Source of the DNA: Hyposmocoma kahamanoa
Taxonomy: Eukaryota; Arthropoda; Insecta; Lepidoptera; Cosmopterigidae
DNA: 64,000 nt
Direction: 5' to 3'
NCBI RefSeq assembly: GCF_003589595.1
Contig: NW_020654289.1
Coordinates: forward strand, 7,544,830 to 7,608,829
A model generated the notes under the pieces. The model worked only from the letters and a program-made list of their open reading frames with translations. It searched no databases and was not told the DNA's origin. Position 1 is the stretch's first letter. The number at the start of each line of letters is the position of its first letter. A program made the position numbers and the translations under genes. Of the stretch, positions 53,756 to 63,921 are shown piece by piece.

Positions 53756-53927
53756 ACACTATTTTAAAAGTGTTTTAAAGTGTGATATATATTTGAATGT
53801 TACTTATAGTTCTTTTTTCCGCTTGTTTGTCAGAAAGAATGATTTTTTCTGTATGTCCCATTTGTTAACGATAACTATTTTTACCACTGCATAAACCTTG
53901 GTCTTGATTGAGATTTCTACATAACCA

Positions 53928-54020
53928 TCATCATCAATGCATTTTATATATCCCACTGCTGGACACGGATCTCCTCTCGGGCGAGGGTTTACGTAATTGT
54001 CGCCAAGCTGGCCCAATACA
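53928..54020 (-). repeat. SINE-4 type body fragment
   Basis: CCCACTGCTGGACACGGATC and TCCTCTCGGGCGAGGG are words I associate with the 3' body of the common lepidopteran SINE that heads 50140-50282. Confidence 0.5.
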
Positions 54021-54714
54021 GGTTTTTTGATGTTTGCCCGATGTTTTCCTTTATCGTAAAACTCACGAATTTTCTACATAATCACGTCCACCATATCTAA
54101 AGATTAGTACTAACAACGGAAGGTGTGTTAAACCAAACGTATCTACTTAGTACTAATAAATAATAGGGAACTTTATTTCGTTTACTCGTTTTGCGAGGAC
54201 CGAACAGTGTTAGCGTTGCTGCAGAAAAACCCGCTCGAAAAGACACTCGAAAACGAGAATATGCAAATGTTATAAAGTGTGTCCACTCCATTATTTAGTT
54301 GGGCGGAGTGCATTGCACGCAGACATCCGTTTTGAGGGCTCTTTTATTTTTATTATTGTGTTTTTAGTTTTTATGTAGTTCTCTCAGTTCCTCATTATTA
54401 AGTACAGAAGCATAGGTTTTCGAAAGTCTTCACTGAAAAAGATATTTCTTTGTTAGTATTCAGTTTACCGGATTCTTGGAGTGTACGAAAGGAGCCTCCC
54501 CGCATGACATACTGTTCTTTTACTGTTCGTCTGGCGCACCCTAGGCAACTATCGACATAACGCGCACTTGCCGATTCACCACGATGGCAATCATTATAGT
54601 GTACGCTATCGATACGACAAAAAGAAGAAAAACTTACGTACTTTAAGTATACAACTTAAATAACGGGCAATATAGTCGGACAACTAAAACTTATTCTTTT
54701 AATTTATTATATTT
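54021..54714. other. Nothing recognised
   Basis: Mixed composition, no frame or repeat match. Confidence 0.3.
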
Positions 54715-54800
54715 AAATTTGTATTGAATTGATATTCAATTATTTTTTGTAAAATTACTCCACTAGTTTGTTATAATTATTAATACAAAGATCGAACCCT
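54715..54800 (-). repeat. SINE-2 tail
   Basis: In reverse: GATCTTTGTATTAATAATTA, AACTAGTGGAGTAATTTTAC. Confidence 0.55.
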
Positions 54801-54827
54801 TACAAAAAAAGTTGGTAGGGTTTTTAA

Positions 54828-54995
54828 AGGTACAGGTGAAATTACAGGTCGTGGGACTTGTAAACTTATGTCTCAGGGTGAAAGGCGCAGTGGCAGTGCC
54901 CTTCAGATCTTTGCGATTGAAAGCTCTGCGTGGCACTTCAACTGCTATGGAAAGGCGTGTCGCTTACCACCAGGCGCACGACTTGTTCGTCTCAC
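54828..54995 (+). repeat. RepA copy, 3' two thirds
   Basis: GGTGAAATTACAGGTCGTGG to GGCGCACGACTTGTTCGTCT. Confidence 0.75.
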
Positions 54996-55158
54996 GGTAA
55001 ATGTAAATGGGTAAGTCTAGCGCTGGCTCGTGGGTAAGCTCAGGTTCAAAGTCGTGTTGTGGATTATGCTGATTTGCAAAGCACGTAAATGAATTGATAT
55101 CGATAACTCTGGAAATATAAAAACACTTTTCGTCATTATAAATAAAAACAACTGAAAG

Positions 55159-55508
55159 GTAGGGCTAGCACGACGGGGCCTGACTTACGCGAAAGCGACA
55201 TAAAGCGCGAGGTACTGCTATTGTTCGGGATAATTTCAGGTTCTAATATGGACAGACGATACGGCAGGCCGAAGTCTTTACTCCCTTATTAGAACACTTA
55301 CTGAATTGGAAGATAATTTCCGTATATTTTAAAGGTATTCAAAAATAAGACTTTTTTTCTAATAAAAAACAAAAACGAATGTGATACAGATAAAGGTGAC
55401 ATACACCATTAAGGAAAATCAAAAAATAAAATGTTTAACCAAGAAGGTTTCGCGACAGCTATACTTGCATAGAAATCGCGCGCTTTCCATCGCGCCCTGT
55501 CATGCTGG
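55159..55508. repeat. MITE-E, longer copy
   Basis: Left GGTAGGGCTAGCACGACGGG matches 6156 onward; right arm in reverse reads CATGACAGGGCGCGATGGAA. Confidence 0.5.
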
Positions 55509-55519
55509 TTGACTGGAGA

Positions 55520-55720
55520 AAAACTTTCATAGATTTCTCACAGGTAGCAAAAAAGCCTGTTAAAATAAAAGAACGAAGATTTGTAACAAACGTATCGAGA
55601 AATGTAAAAGGTCGGCGGACTCAATCTGTAGCTCAATTGGTAGACCGGTTCCCTTGAATGTCATACAGATGTAGATTCGAGACGGTTGAATTCGATCTTT
55701 GTGTTAATAATTATAACAAA
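55520..55720 (+). repeat. SINE-2 copy
   Basis: Leader ATAGATTTCTCACAGGTAGC, head ATCTGTAGCTCAATTGGTAG, degraded B box, tail GATCTTTGTGTTAATAATTA. Confidence 0.65.
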
Positions 55721-55947
55721 CTAAAAGATATAACAACACAGGGATCTAGATTGTATAACTGTACTTTAAACATCATATTTCGACGATCGTTAGTGCAAAA
55801 GTTCGCCACTTCAGCGTGCGTTACAGCGAATATTCATTACTGCGACGGCAGTTACAGCGGAAGTTCAGTATCGTGAATTACTATAATACATTATCTACTT
55901 TTTATAAGAAAAAATATACTCATTTTACGGTGCGATCTTTCGGCAGT

Positions 55948-56015
55948 TTAATTAAAGTACACTAATTCTCATTTCGTGAAGTGTACTTTGCAGTCAAAGG
56001 GCAGACTGGTCAGAC
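55948..56015 (+). repeat. Dispersed repeat S copy 2 with hairpin
   Basis: AAAGTACACT pairs with AGTGTACTTT around ATTCTCATTTCGTG. Confidence 0.5.
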
Positions 56016-56031
56016 TCATTATTCTCAACCT
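56016..56031. repeat. Target-site duplication, left copy
   Basis: TCATTATTCTCAACCT, repeated at 58900-58915. Confidence 0.8.
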
Positions 56032-56299
56032 TTTTTTTTTACGGAGGGGAAATCTTTATAGATACCCTTGAGCCCAGGGAGACTCAGGGGTTATGTGGGG
56101 ACTCTCCCTGCAGACTGGAGGACCTACCCCACTAAAACTCCCCTCAGGGATTACCTCCCGCCGATTGAGTCGACGCCGTGGGGTCGGTGCACATTCACCA
56201 CGACGCCGCACGGCCGCCCTGACTTGCGCCAGAGCTCCCGCCTCCCAGACGAGTGAAGCTGTTCAATGCAGGCTCCGGAGTCCCTGCCCAGAGCCCGCT

Positions 56300-57150
56300 G
56301 GCCTCACTAGGGGATCAGGCGAGGAGCGAACTGCCCTTGCCTTTTCCTCGTACGTCTGCGCCGAAGCGGGTGCACGAGGACGCGGCAGACACACACCCGC
56401 TTCGCAGCCTCCTTTTGCGACATAATCTCTCCGCAAAAGGAGGCCACCGCCTCCCAGGACTCCTCGCTACCGAGCATGGCGGCAACCACGCCCGGCAACG
56501 AGAGGTCCCGCCCTGGGATGCACTGCCTACTTATTTTTGCCGCCAAGTAGTAATGTGACAATTACTGCTTGCCGATTTTGAAGGGTACGGGTGCTGGTGA
56601 AATTACAGGTAGATGGGATTTATCAATGTGGCAGTGTTCCTCGGACCTTTGCGATTTAACTGCTGCACACCTCTAGGGTGTGCTGAGCGGTGTCATCCGC
56701 AGCGCCGCACTCGTGGCACGACGGGGACGGTTCCCTCCTCGCCACATTGTGCAGGTAGTGACCGAAGCAGCCCGGTTAGCACTTGCACAAGGTGGTACGA
56801 CAGTGGCCTGTAGAACCGGCTCACCCACTCTACGAGGACAGGACGGATCGCCCCTATGGTACGAGCTCCATAGGGGGGATGCGCCAAGCCCTCTTTCCAC
56901 CGGCCCCGCATGCGCCGCGAGGCGGCGCTCTCGCTCGACCTCCTGGGGGAGCGAGGCGCTCGCCTCGGTCCCTCATTCCCCACCGGTAGGCGTAGACCTC
57001 CGCCAGGACCTCGGCTTCAAGGTCCCACGGCGGAGTACCGGCGAGGACGCATACGGCAGCGCAAGCCACCGTCATGTATGCCCTGCACATTCGCAGGGCG
57101 ACATTAGCGATTTCGTCGCCACTAATAAGGCCCCACTCCAAATGGGAGCC
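56300..57150 (-). pseudogene. R1-clade ORF2 C-terminal region
   Basis: Minus-strand pieces AAVCVLAGTPPWDLEAEVLA (57141 downward), GARTIGAIRPVLVEWVSRFY and, beyond the RepA piece, GRDLSLPGVVAAMLGSEESW with FCGEIMSQKEAAKRV match the end of the copy at 8641-9570 in order. Frame shifts separate them. The cysteine knuckle region is the point where RepA sequence replaces part of the gene. Confidence 0.7.
56519..56669 (+). repeat. Internal RepA fragment inside the R1 element
   Basis: Runs from CACTGCCTACTTATTTTTGC to CGGACCTTTGCGATTTAA: neither RepA end is present, although both sides are R1 sequence. Confidence 0.75.
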
Positions 57151-57449
57151 CCGTATAAGGCCTTACTCCGGGTCACCTCGGCGTATAGCCTTCTATAAAG
57201 GGGCTCCAGACCTCCCGAGATTGGGCAGGAACCGACCCAACGCCGATGCGGCGCCCACTATTCGGAGAAGAAGTTGCCGGAAATGCTCCCCGAAGTTCCA
57301 TCGCGCTCCAGGACAAAGCCTAGAATTTCATTTGGGACCTGACCTGGATCGATACTCCCGCGATGGGCGATGGTGCGATGCCTGCCTACACCGCCCAACC
57401 ACTGCCCCTCCGGCCGAAGACGGCCACATCCGTCTTCGGCACGGCGACC

Positions 57450-58282
57450 TCAAGCCCCAGCAGTTGTATTCGGCGGACCACCATGGCCGCCGCTACTGAG
57501 GCTCTTCGGGCCGCCTCCGGCCATCAGCGTGTCATCGGCGTACGCGATGACCGCCGTCCGGGGGAGCAGCGCGCCTCTCGGCACCCAATCGTACCCCAGG
57601 TTCCACAGTAGTGGTCCTAACACGGACCACTGGGGTACTCCGCACCTCATTGGGCGCTCGGCGCGCCTTCCCCCTTTCCTTCCCTCGTCTGATAGAGTAC
57701 CACCCTGTCCTCCAGGTAGTGCTCCACGAGACGACTGAGGTACCTGAGGATCTCGTGGTACCTCAGCGCCTCCCTGATAACGGCGAAGGAGAGAGTGCCG
57801 AAGGCGTTGGCTATATCTAGAGACATAGCCACTACACCCTCCCTCTCGCCGTTAGCCTCCTCCATGATGTGTCGCAGCGACTCCAGGGCGTCCAAGGTGG
57901 AGAGTCCAGCCCTGAACCCGTAGTGGGGGGTGGGGGGTTCCTCTGTCTGCCCTCCATCTGCTCTGGAGGGCACCATGGCCGGTGGGGTAAACCACCCGGT
58001 TGAAGAGATCCAGCTCCAGTGACTCCACCGGGGATGCACCGTACATTTTATTGCGCACAAGTTTGTACGGCCTCCCCCATGGGTCCGCGTCCAGCGTGGA
58101 ACTCCTCTCTCGCAGAGTCCTTGACCCATCCTATCGCGGCCTTCAAGGCCTGCCTTTCCGCTCTGGTTTCCCGCACCGTGATTTCCAGCATGGTGTATTT
58201 TCCTCAGCAGCTGCCAATGGCAGGCAAAATCAGTGTCCGTTGTGGTTGCAGGGTTCGTATCTCCGTCTTTCGCGGACCTCAC
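57450..58282 (-). pseudogene. R1-clade reverse transcriptase
   Basis: The minus frame 58282-57647 carries FRAGLSTLDALESLRHIMEE and the first catalytic motif VVAMSLDIANAFGTLSFAVI. After a frame change, GVPQWSVLGPLLWNLGYDWV (glycine of the usual PQGS changed to tryptophan) and VIAYADDTLMAGG keep the YADD box. The upstream fragment MYGASPVESLELDLFNRVV is in another frame. Order and spacing fit the RT of this clade, but shifts and the PQWS change mean it is dead. Confidence 0.75.
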
Positions 58283-58499
58283 TTCGACATTCGGGGTAAG
58301 AAACGATTTATTATTCTATGATATATGATTCCCACGAGTATGGGGGATATATACCATCCACCCGGTACCTGTACCTGGGTAACCCTAATACGTCCTGGGA
58401 GGACAGGAGGTATACCAGGGATGGCCGCTAATGGGTAGGCGATAAACCCCGCCTACCAACCCACCGAAGCAGGCGTGACACCGCGGGAGGCCCCGTGAA

Positions 58500-58899
58500 G
58501 GGTGTTTTTTATTGTGGTTGACTCGACTCGGCCCGGCCAGCTAAGGCAAGCCCCCTGGTTCCAGTCGGTCGGCTGACTCTGTCGGGATAACAGGTCGCCC
58601 GACGGTGGCCGCAGCCTGTCCCGACAGCCGTGACATCACAGCCGCCGTGAACTCGTCGCGCAAATGCTCAAATGAGCCCCTCTGTTGCGCCGTACCCTGA
58701 CAGCGCACGTCCACATCCCAGTCTGCTCTGCTGATCAGAGTGATACCAGGACTGAACCTTCCGCAGAGTGTGCCGCTCTTAGTGTGGCCCCTCCCCCTCA
58801 AGCCTGTCCGGTATGGGAAGCGCTATCCGGCATAGCCTTGGGGATCATAAGGGCACGCAAGCCCCCCACCACGACAAGGTGGCAGCACAGTCGAGGGGG
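58500..58899 (-). pseudogene. R1-clade 5' region and ORF1-like scrap
   Basis: The minus strand starts at 58899 with a CCACCTTGTCGTGGTGGGGG leader, then a short frame (58801-58541) rich in R, G and A. This looks like the true 5' end of the element joined to a deleted ORF1. Confidence 0.45.
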
Positions 58900-58915
58900 T
58901 CATTATTCTCAACCT
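58900..58915. repeat. Target-site duplication, right copy
   Basis: Same 16 bp as 56016-56031. Confidence 0.8.
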
Positions 58916-58956
58916 GACTTCACCCACTGTTGGGTGTCGACCTCCCGTAGTGGTTG

Positions 58957-59168
58957 CGCCGAAAATTGTGTTTAAATTTACCTCGCAAAAAGACACTTTT
59001 ATGACTGAATTCGTATTGGAAATGTTTTGTTTTCCATCCCTTTCCCGCACATACCTGACTCTCACACAAGAGCGAGACAACGGCGACAACTGGTGACACC
59101 TAGCGGACGAAGAAGTAAACTCTCGCTTCCGCCCATTCTTCTTTCGCCGACCAAAGCAACAATGGCCG
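58957..59168 (-). repeat. Dispersed repeat O copy 2
   Basis: In reverse: CTTCGTCCGCTAGGTGTCAC, GGTATGTGCGGGAAAGGGAT, TCGGCGCAAC, in the order of 26762-26995. Confidence 0.6.
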
Positions 59169-59194
59169 CGCGCGCTACCGCCTTAATAAGTTTG

Positions 59195-59300
59195 AATTAT
59201 TTTTTAATTTCTTTTATTATTTTTATTATTATTATTCTTTTATTATTTCTTCTATTATTATTTTGTGTATTATTATATATTATTAGTTCATGTATTATTT
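59195..59300 (+). repeat. TTA/TTTA-rich simple repeat
   Basis: Degenerate (TTATTA)n; the hydrophobic frame over it is an artefact. Confidence 0.8.
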
Positions 59301-59576
59301 TGCTAGTTAATCTAATTTTGTATGCTCCGTTACCATTTAAGTTACTTCGAACCTTCTAAATCGAACCTACAGATTTTATTACCTACTTTATTTTATTACC
59401 TATTTAGTTGTTTGCCTACAAAATCTACGAACTCTGTGGCAAGTGACTTGTGAAACTGAGAGACGACGTAACTGGCCGCTCATTTAGTTGGACATGAGCC
59501 AGATGCAACTGTTATATTCACTAAAGGACATCACTAGAATATAGGTAGGTTAAAACCTAAGTCAATGTGTAAATAG
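59301..59576. other. Nothing recognised
   Basis: AT-rich. Confidence 0.3.
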
Positions 59577-59876
59577 TAGCAGAGCTCCTTGTGAAAGAGT
59601 TCGTCCACAGAAATCTGCCGCCTTATCTATGTATTTCTGCCACCAAGCAATAACGTAAAGCATTACAGCGTTCCGGTTGTAAAAGGTAGGTGTGATGGTG
59701 AAATTAAAGGTACATGAGATATGCCAACTTATGTCTCAGGATGACGGGCGCAGTGGCAGTGCCCCTCAGATCTTTGTAGTTTAAAGCTCTGAGTGGGCAA
59801 CTATTAAGGACAGGCGTGTAGCTAACCACCAGGTGCATGACTTGTTCTTCTCGTCACTGGATATTATTAAACAAAA
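59577..59876 (+). repeat. RepA copy, near full length
   Basis: AGCAGAGCTCCTTGTGAAAG to CTCGTCACTGGATATTATTA. Confidence 0.8.
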
Positions 59877-59879
59877 AGT

Positions 59880-59975
59880 CTCATTTGGGCACGGGTTGCA
59901 ACTAGTATGGACATGCGAGTCGCTCACCACAACTTGCTCGTCCCGTCACTTGAGTCACGAGACTCACACCCGATA
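59880..59975 (+). repeat. RepA 3' end fragment in tandem with the previous copy
   Basis: GTCGCTCACCACAACTTGCT and CGTCCCGTCACTTGAG. Confidence 0.6.
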
Positions 59976-60530
59976 TTATCATGTAAAAAAAAAATTGAGA
60001 AATATTTACTTTTACTGGTTGTAAATGTATACAAACAGCATCTCTTGTAAACAAACCCATTTATTAAATTATTTATAAAGATCTTATAAATAATTTAATA
60101 ATAATATAATTTTATTTTATGTCTCTGAGGACGTCATGCCCTTTTGCAGTCGGGTATATATCCAACGTAACTGACATAGTGACGTGACGTAATTTGGTTG
60201 GCAGTAGTTTGGATGTGAGCCAGTTCCAGCTGTCACTGATCCGAATCCTATTTGATGAAAAAGTGAATTCTAGCGTTGAACAGAATAATTTAGAATGTAT
60301 AAGTATCCTGTTCACTTCCCTTAAGTCAAAAAGACCACAGAAATAAGACTTCCCTTACACAAAGGGGTGGCTGCCTGCTTTTTTAAGCAACCTAACAACA
60401 TAACTTACAAGAATTAAAATCCATTTTTTTTAAATTTAATTTAAAAGTAATTTGTCGCGGCCGTGGTAGCTGGTATTACACTATTTTTGTACTGATAGCC
60501 TAATATTATAGGTTTACTTTTTTTTTCTAT
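59976..60530. other. Nothing recognised
   Basis: Ends at a pyrimidine tract and AG (ACTTTTTTTTTCTATAG, to about 60531) that could be a splice acceptor before a GC-rich patch (60532-60660) with no recognised frame. Confidence 0.3.
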
Positions 60531-60660
60531 AGGCGTGAACAATCACGCCTCGCCTGTCGATCGAGCGTCATCGGCAGCCATCGCGGCGCAGTGGAACGTT
60601 GGTGTGTGCGCGGAAGATGGACACGAACACTCGATCGCTCTCTCGCTCTGCTAAAGTTCA

Positions 60661-61273
60661 CCGTACTGGCCATGCCCATGTTGAATATTTTAAATCAATT
60701 TGTAAAAGTTTAAAATATTCGTGCATGTACTTTATATGGACTTGCAGTGTCATTACTCGCAACATCATCCTTTCAAGAGCTCAGTCACTAAATCATAAAA
60801 AAAAAATGATAATGAACAGAGCCACGACCAGTAAATCCAGACCTAAACAAACTAATCAAACCTTATCAGGGTTTTGTAAAACGTGTAGTCGTACGTAACA
60901 TGCTACAACCATGAGAAACCTGCAATATGAATCACTTCAGCTTAGCTGTCACTACGGTAACCTATTCTCAAATATAACTGAGTGCTTTAGATCCGAACCC
61001 GCTAGAAGTTGGCGCCCAGACAGGGGCGCTCACTCAACGTCCGATGCTATTTAATAACGTTCTCTGAGTAACTTTATTAGCTGCTATAACACATATACTG
61101 GTATTGTGATACTTGAGTGGTATAGACTTCTTATTGAGATATAAAATCATGAAGAAAGGTGCTGGATTTTTTTACCAAAAGGCGATTTAGATGAGGGAAT
61201 AGGAATTCTAAACTTACGTTTTTGTAACAATCGTGCAATTTTGATACAACGTGGTAAATTAAAATCCCACATA
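60661..61273. other. Nothing recognised
   Basis: A 99-codon plus frame (60599-60898) is lysine/serine-rich and unrecognised. Confidence 0.3.
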
Positions 61274-61582
61274 CAGTCGATGCCCTAAGAAAGCCCCTAA
61301 CCGACTATTTGTTTCTGAGAGATCTGGGTAAAGAACGGTGTTAAACAAACATCCTTTAATATATGAGGTAAAAATTCATTTTGATATGACTTCCTTATTG
61401 CTTAATTAGTAAATGACGTTTTAAGAAACTTTTTAAGCCAATTTGAACTTTAAATTCATTACATATCAAATACAAATTTCAACCAAAAGATGGAAGTCCT
61501 TTACACTTTTCTGTTGAATGCGTATGAAGGTTCTCAGAACCAAATGGTCGGTAGGAGGTCAGGTATCTTAGGGCATTGACTG
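61274..61582. mobile_element. MITE-L, intact copy with TA flanks
   Basis: Ends CAGTCGATGCCCTAAGA and (in reverse) CAGTCAATGCCCTAAGATAC inside TA at 61272-61273 and 61583-61584. Size (309 bp) and TA target fit a Tc1/mariner-dependent MITE. The 75-codon minus frame is not recognised. Confidence 0.65.
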
Positions 61583-61856
61583 TATACTGAACAAATCCAG
61601 GTAAACAAATATAGTCGAGTGTCTGATACGGTCCTTGACGATTACCTTCAGAACCGATATTTGAGCCATATTCAGAAAGACCCTCCCTTGTCTTCCTCAC
61701 ACTCACTCACTTCATAGAAGTCATCAATCAAATTACATATTTATTAAACTGTACTGCTCATTCGTAAGGTAGATTCCTCTGGGAAGAATGAACAAGAAAC
61801 TCTAGGGGTTGCTTTTGCTTTTTGTAAATAAACTTTTGTTCACGTTTACCATTTTT
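61583..61856. other. Mostly unrecognised; short LINE 3' piece near 61745-61810
   Basis: TACTGCTCATTCGTAAGGTA in reverse matches 46475-46505. Confidence 0.35.
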
Positions 61857-62000
61857 AATATTTATTTCAAACATCATAATATCGAGGAAACCTGCAAGAG
61901 CTAAATGGTCATTATTTCGGATTTTTTTTTCTTCCAAATGCTCAGAACTTGTACAATAAATTCACCTTTAGTATAAAGTTTTTGTTTCGCTAACTTTTTA
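61857..62000 (+). repeat. Dispersed repeat M copy 2
   Basis: See 22868-23010; TTTAGTATAAAGTTTTTGTTTCG-like end (first 20 bases shared). Confidence 0.5.
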
Positions 62001-62636
62001 AACCTCGTGAATGGCAAATTTTTAATATACTACAATTTCAAACGTATACATTGCCCTTTAAATAAATTTGTGACTTTGTAAAAACGAAAAAGAAAAAATA
62101 TAACAAACATACTCTTATAAATGGATGGCATCATCCTACCACGGACTTTAATCTACGTACCCAATTTTGAGCCAAATTGTATTTGTGTCACGTTATACAC
62201 ATTTTGGTCAGTGTACATTCTGGGTTTAGCTTAGTCAGTACTATAGTAGACGATTCGCATGTGGAGCAAAATCAGTATTCCTCGTGCGTGGCGTGGTGTC
62301 TGAAGATTACGTTTTATGGTCCCTCGATTTACGCGCACTTACCTCAATTATTACTCACTCGCGTGATTCTCTGTAGTGATGACCCCGAAAAAGTAATCTG
62401 TGAAGATTTTTTACTAGTTACTTTTTAGCTTTTTTATTATTAGAAGTATAATAAATAGTTATATCCTTAAAAATAATTTGTTATAATTTGTAGTCACAGT
62501 TTAATTGAATTGCTTGAAATGTGAGTTTTTAGTCGAATAAACAACAATTTTTATTCCATGACTTTTAATAAAATTTACCAGATTATTTTGAATAAAAAAC
62601 AAAGATATTCTAAATGGTTATAACTCTGTGTGGTCT
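62001..62636. other. Unrecognised; possible LTR-element edge near 62370
   Basis: GTAGTGATGACCCCGAAAAA resembles an LTR/primer-binding junction of insect LTR elements. No second LTR or coding partner was found. Confidence 0.2.
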
Positions 62637-62940
62637 TCTTCTTCTTCTTCTCGTGTCGATACTTCTTTATTTTAGGACTATACTGACCCTGAAGAGTACG
62701 TTGCTACCTTGATTGCGCTGTCCGTGGCCGCGTACAACAGCAAGTGCTGCATGGACTGTGTTGGGGCACCGCAGTCACATTGGGTTTGACTAGTATCCCT
62801 GAAACCCCATTTACACATCGTGTCTCTGCAGCGTCCTATATGAGCGCGAAGACGATTTAAGAACTTCCACAGGGGCGGAATCGCGGTGTGTGTTAGTACC
62901 TAAAGCGCGCAGCCGGGAGGAGTCGCTGAACAACTTACTA
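62637..62940 (-). pseudogene. LINE ORF2 C-terminal remnant with (GAA)n tail
   Basis: In reverse: a degraded RT tail, then QCDCGAPTQSMQHLL and AATDSAIKVATY, and an end in GACACGAGAAGAAGAAG. Same family end as 31195-31614 and 16440-16735. Confidence 0.6.
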
Positions 62941-63389
62941 CGAAATACAGATCTAAAAACTATTATATAGTACAACAACAACAACTTAAAAGTTTATTTT
63001 TTGGTAAATTTATTATATTTTGTAAAAAGTCGTTGAACAAAGTTGCTGTTTATGACATTAGCAATATAGTCCCGTGAGGTTGTTAGTATTTTACAAATAA
63101 CCCAGTATAATTATGGAAAATTACTTACTTACCAAAATTACGTACTTTGAAATTCCCGTATCTGAGTAATGAAATTAATAACGAAGGCACTAACCAGAAC
63201 ACGTAACTCAAAATTTATATAGAAATATTGGTATTCTATTTATGTCTGACAGGGACTTGACTTGAGACTTGTAACCTTCACATTAAACACTCAAGACTTA
63301 GGTCAGTGAGGTCATCATTTATGAGGGAGTTCAACTCACTCATAAATGACGTTCAAGGAATCTATTACAACTTCTGATCTTAGCATGCC
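62941..63389. other. Nothing recognised
   Basis: A GAGTTCAACTC/ATTTATGAG hairpin lies at 63318-63350 (arms TCATTTATGAG... and CTCATAAATGA). Confidence 0.35.
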
Positions 63390-63700
63390 CAATATGACAT
63401 CGCCTACGTGAAGGAGTTTGACATAGCCTTGAATGACACTTGTCGCGTCACTACAGGATGCTTGAAGCACACTCCTCGTCCGCTATTATACCCGCCAGCG
63501 GATATTGCTCCTACCAATGTTACGTCACGAGATAGCATGTGGAGTAGAGAACTCAAATAAGCAGGTTGATAGTCGTCATCCTAGTCTTACAAGGTAGCCC
63601 AACAAACGCGAGGCGTTAATCACTTTAGCTGAAAGTTTTCCCAGGGCACGACCTGCTGTGGTCAATAAGGAAGTCTCTGAAGCTGGGGATATATTATCAA
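63390..63700 (+). pseudogene. LINE ORF2 internal fragment
   Basis: The frame from 63405 reads FDIALNDTCRVTTGCLKHTP then LLYPPADIAP. This is the ALN..CR..TGCL.PTP...LY.LAGI.PP block found between reverse transcriptase and the cysteine tail of moth LINEs. It is the region just upstream of that covered by 31195-31614. Stops begin near 63558. Confidence 0.65.
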
Positions 63701-63756
63701 CTCGACTCAAAATCATTGTGCTTGCGGTTCTCTCACACATAAAGTATGTTGCACTT

Positions 63757-63921
63757 AGGAAATGAAACTATTTTTCCGGATTTAAATCGCGTATATATGT
63801 TTTGTTGTATATTTGTTGACTGACCGCCAACCGTGACCATGGGACCTGTAAAGGACCCGAAATGTTGGTTTGATTGAAAAAACAAATATACGCGATTTAA
63901 GTCCGGAAAAATAGCTGCATT
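63757..63921. repeat. MITE-D copy, uninterrupted (empty site for maT)
   Basis: AGGAAATGAAACTATTTTTC left end and GGAAAAATAG right end; the core GACCATGGGACCTGTAAAGG and AAAAAACAAATATACGCGAT shows the site without the maT insertion. Confidence 0.65.

Larger units (their letters stand above)
56032..58899 (-). mobile_element. R1-clade LINE with both ends, internally deleted
   Basis: Poly(T) at 56031-56040 is the poly(A) of the minus strand and TCATTATTCTCAACCT flanks both ends. The copy is 2.87 kb against a usual 5-6 kb, GC-rich, with part of ORF1 and most of the endonuclease region missing. A RepA fragment sits inside at 56519-56669. Many plus-strand frames across 56068-58321 are GC shadows. 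Confidence 0.8.

Noticed and set aside
56068..58975. Many plus-strand frames of 60-172 codons
   Set aside because: They lie antisense to the R1 element on the minus strand, are rich in P, R and A from GC bias, and lack motifs.
60530..60900. Host exon after a strong pyrimidine tract
   Set aside because: The acceptor looks fair, but no frame beyond it is convincing and the later sequence is lysine-rich and AT-driven.
62140..62440. LTR and primer-binding site near 62370
   Set aside because: A single word match without a partner LTR is not enough; noted only in the stretch description.
2075..63921. CRISPR-like arrays from recurring words
   Set aside because: Recurring words belong to dispersed SINE, RepA and MITE copies, not regularly spaced repeats, and the sequence is eukaryotic.
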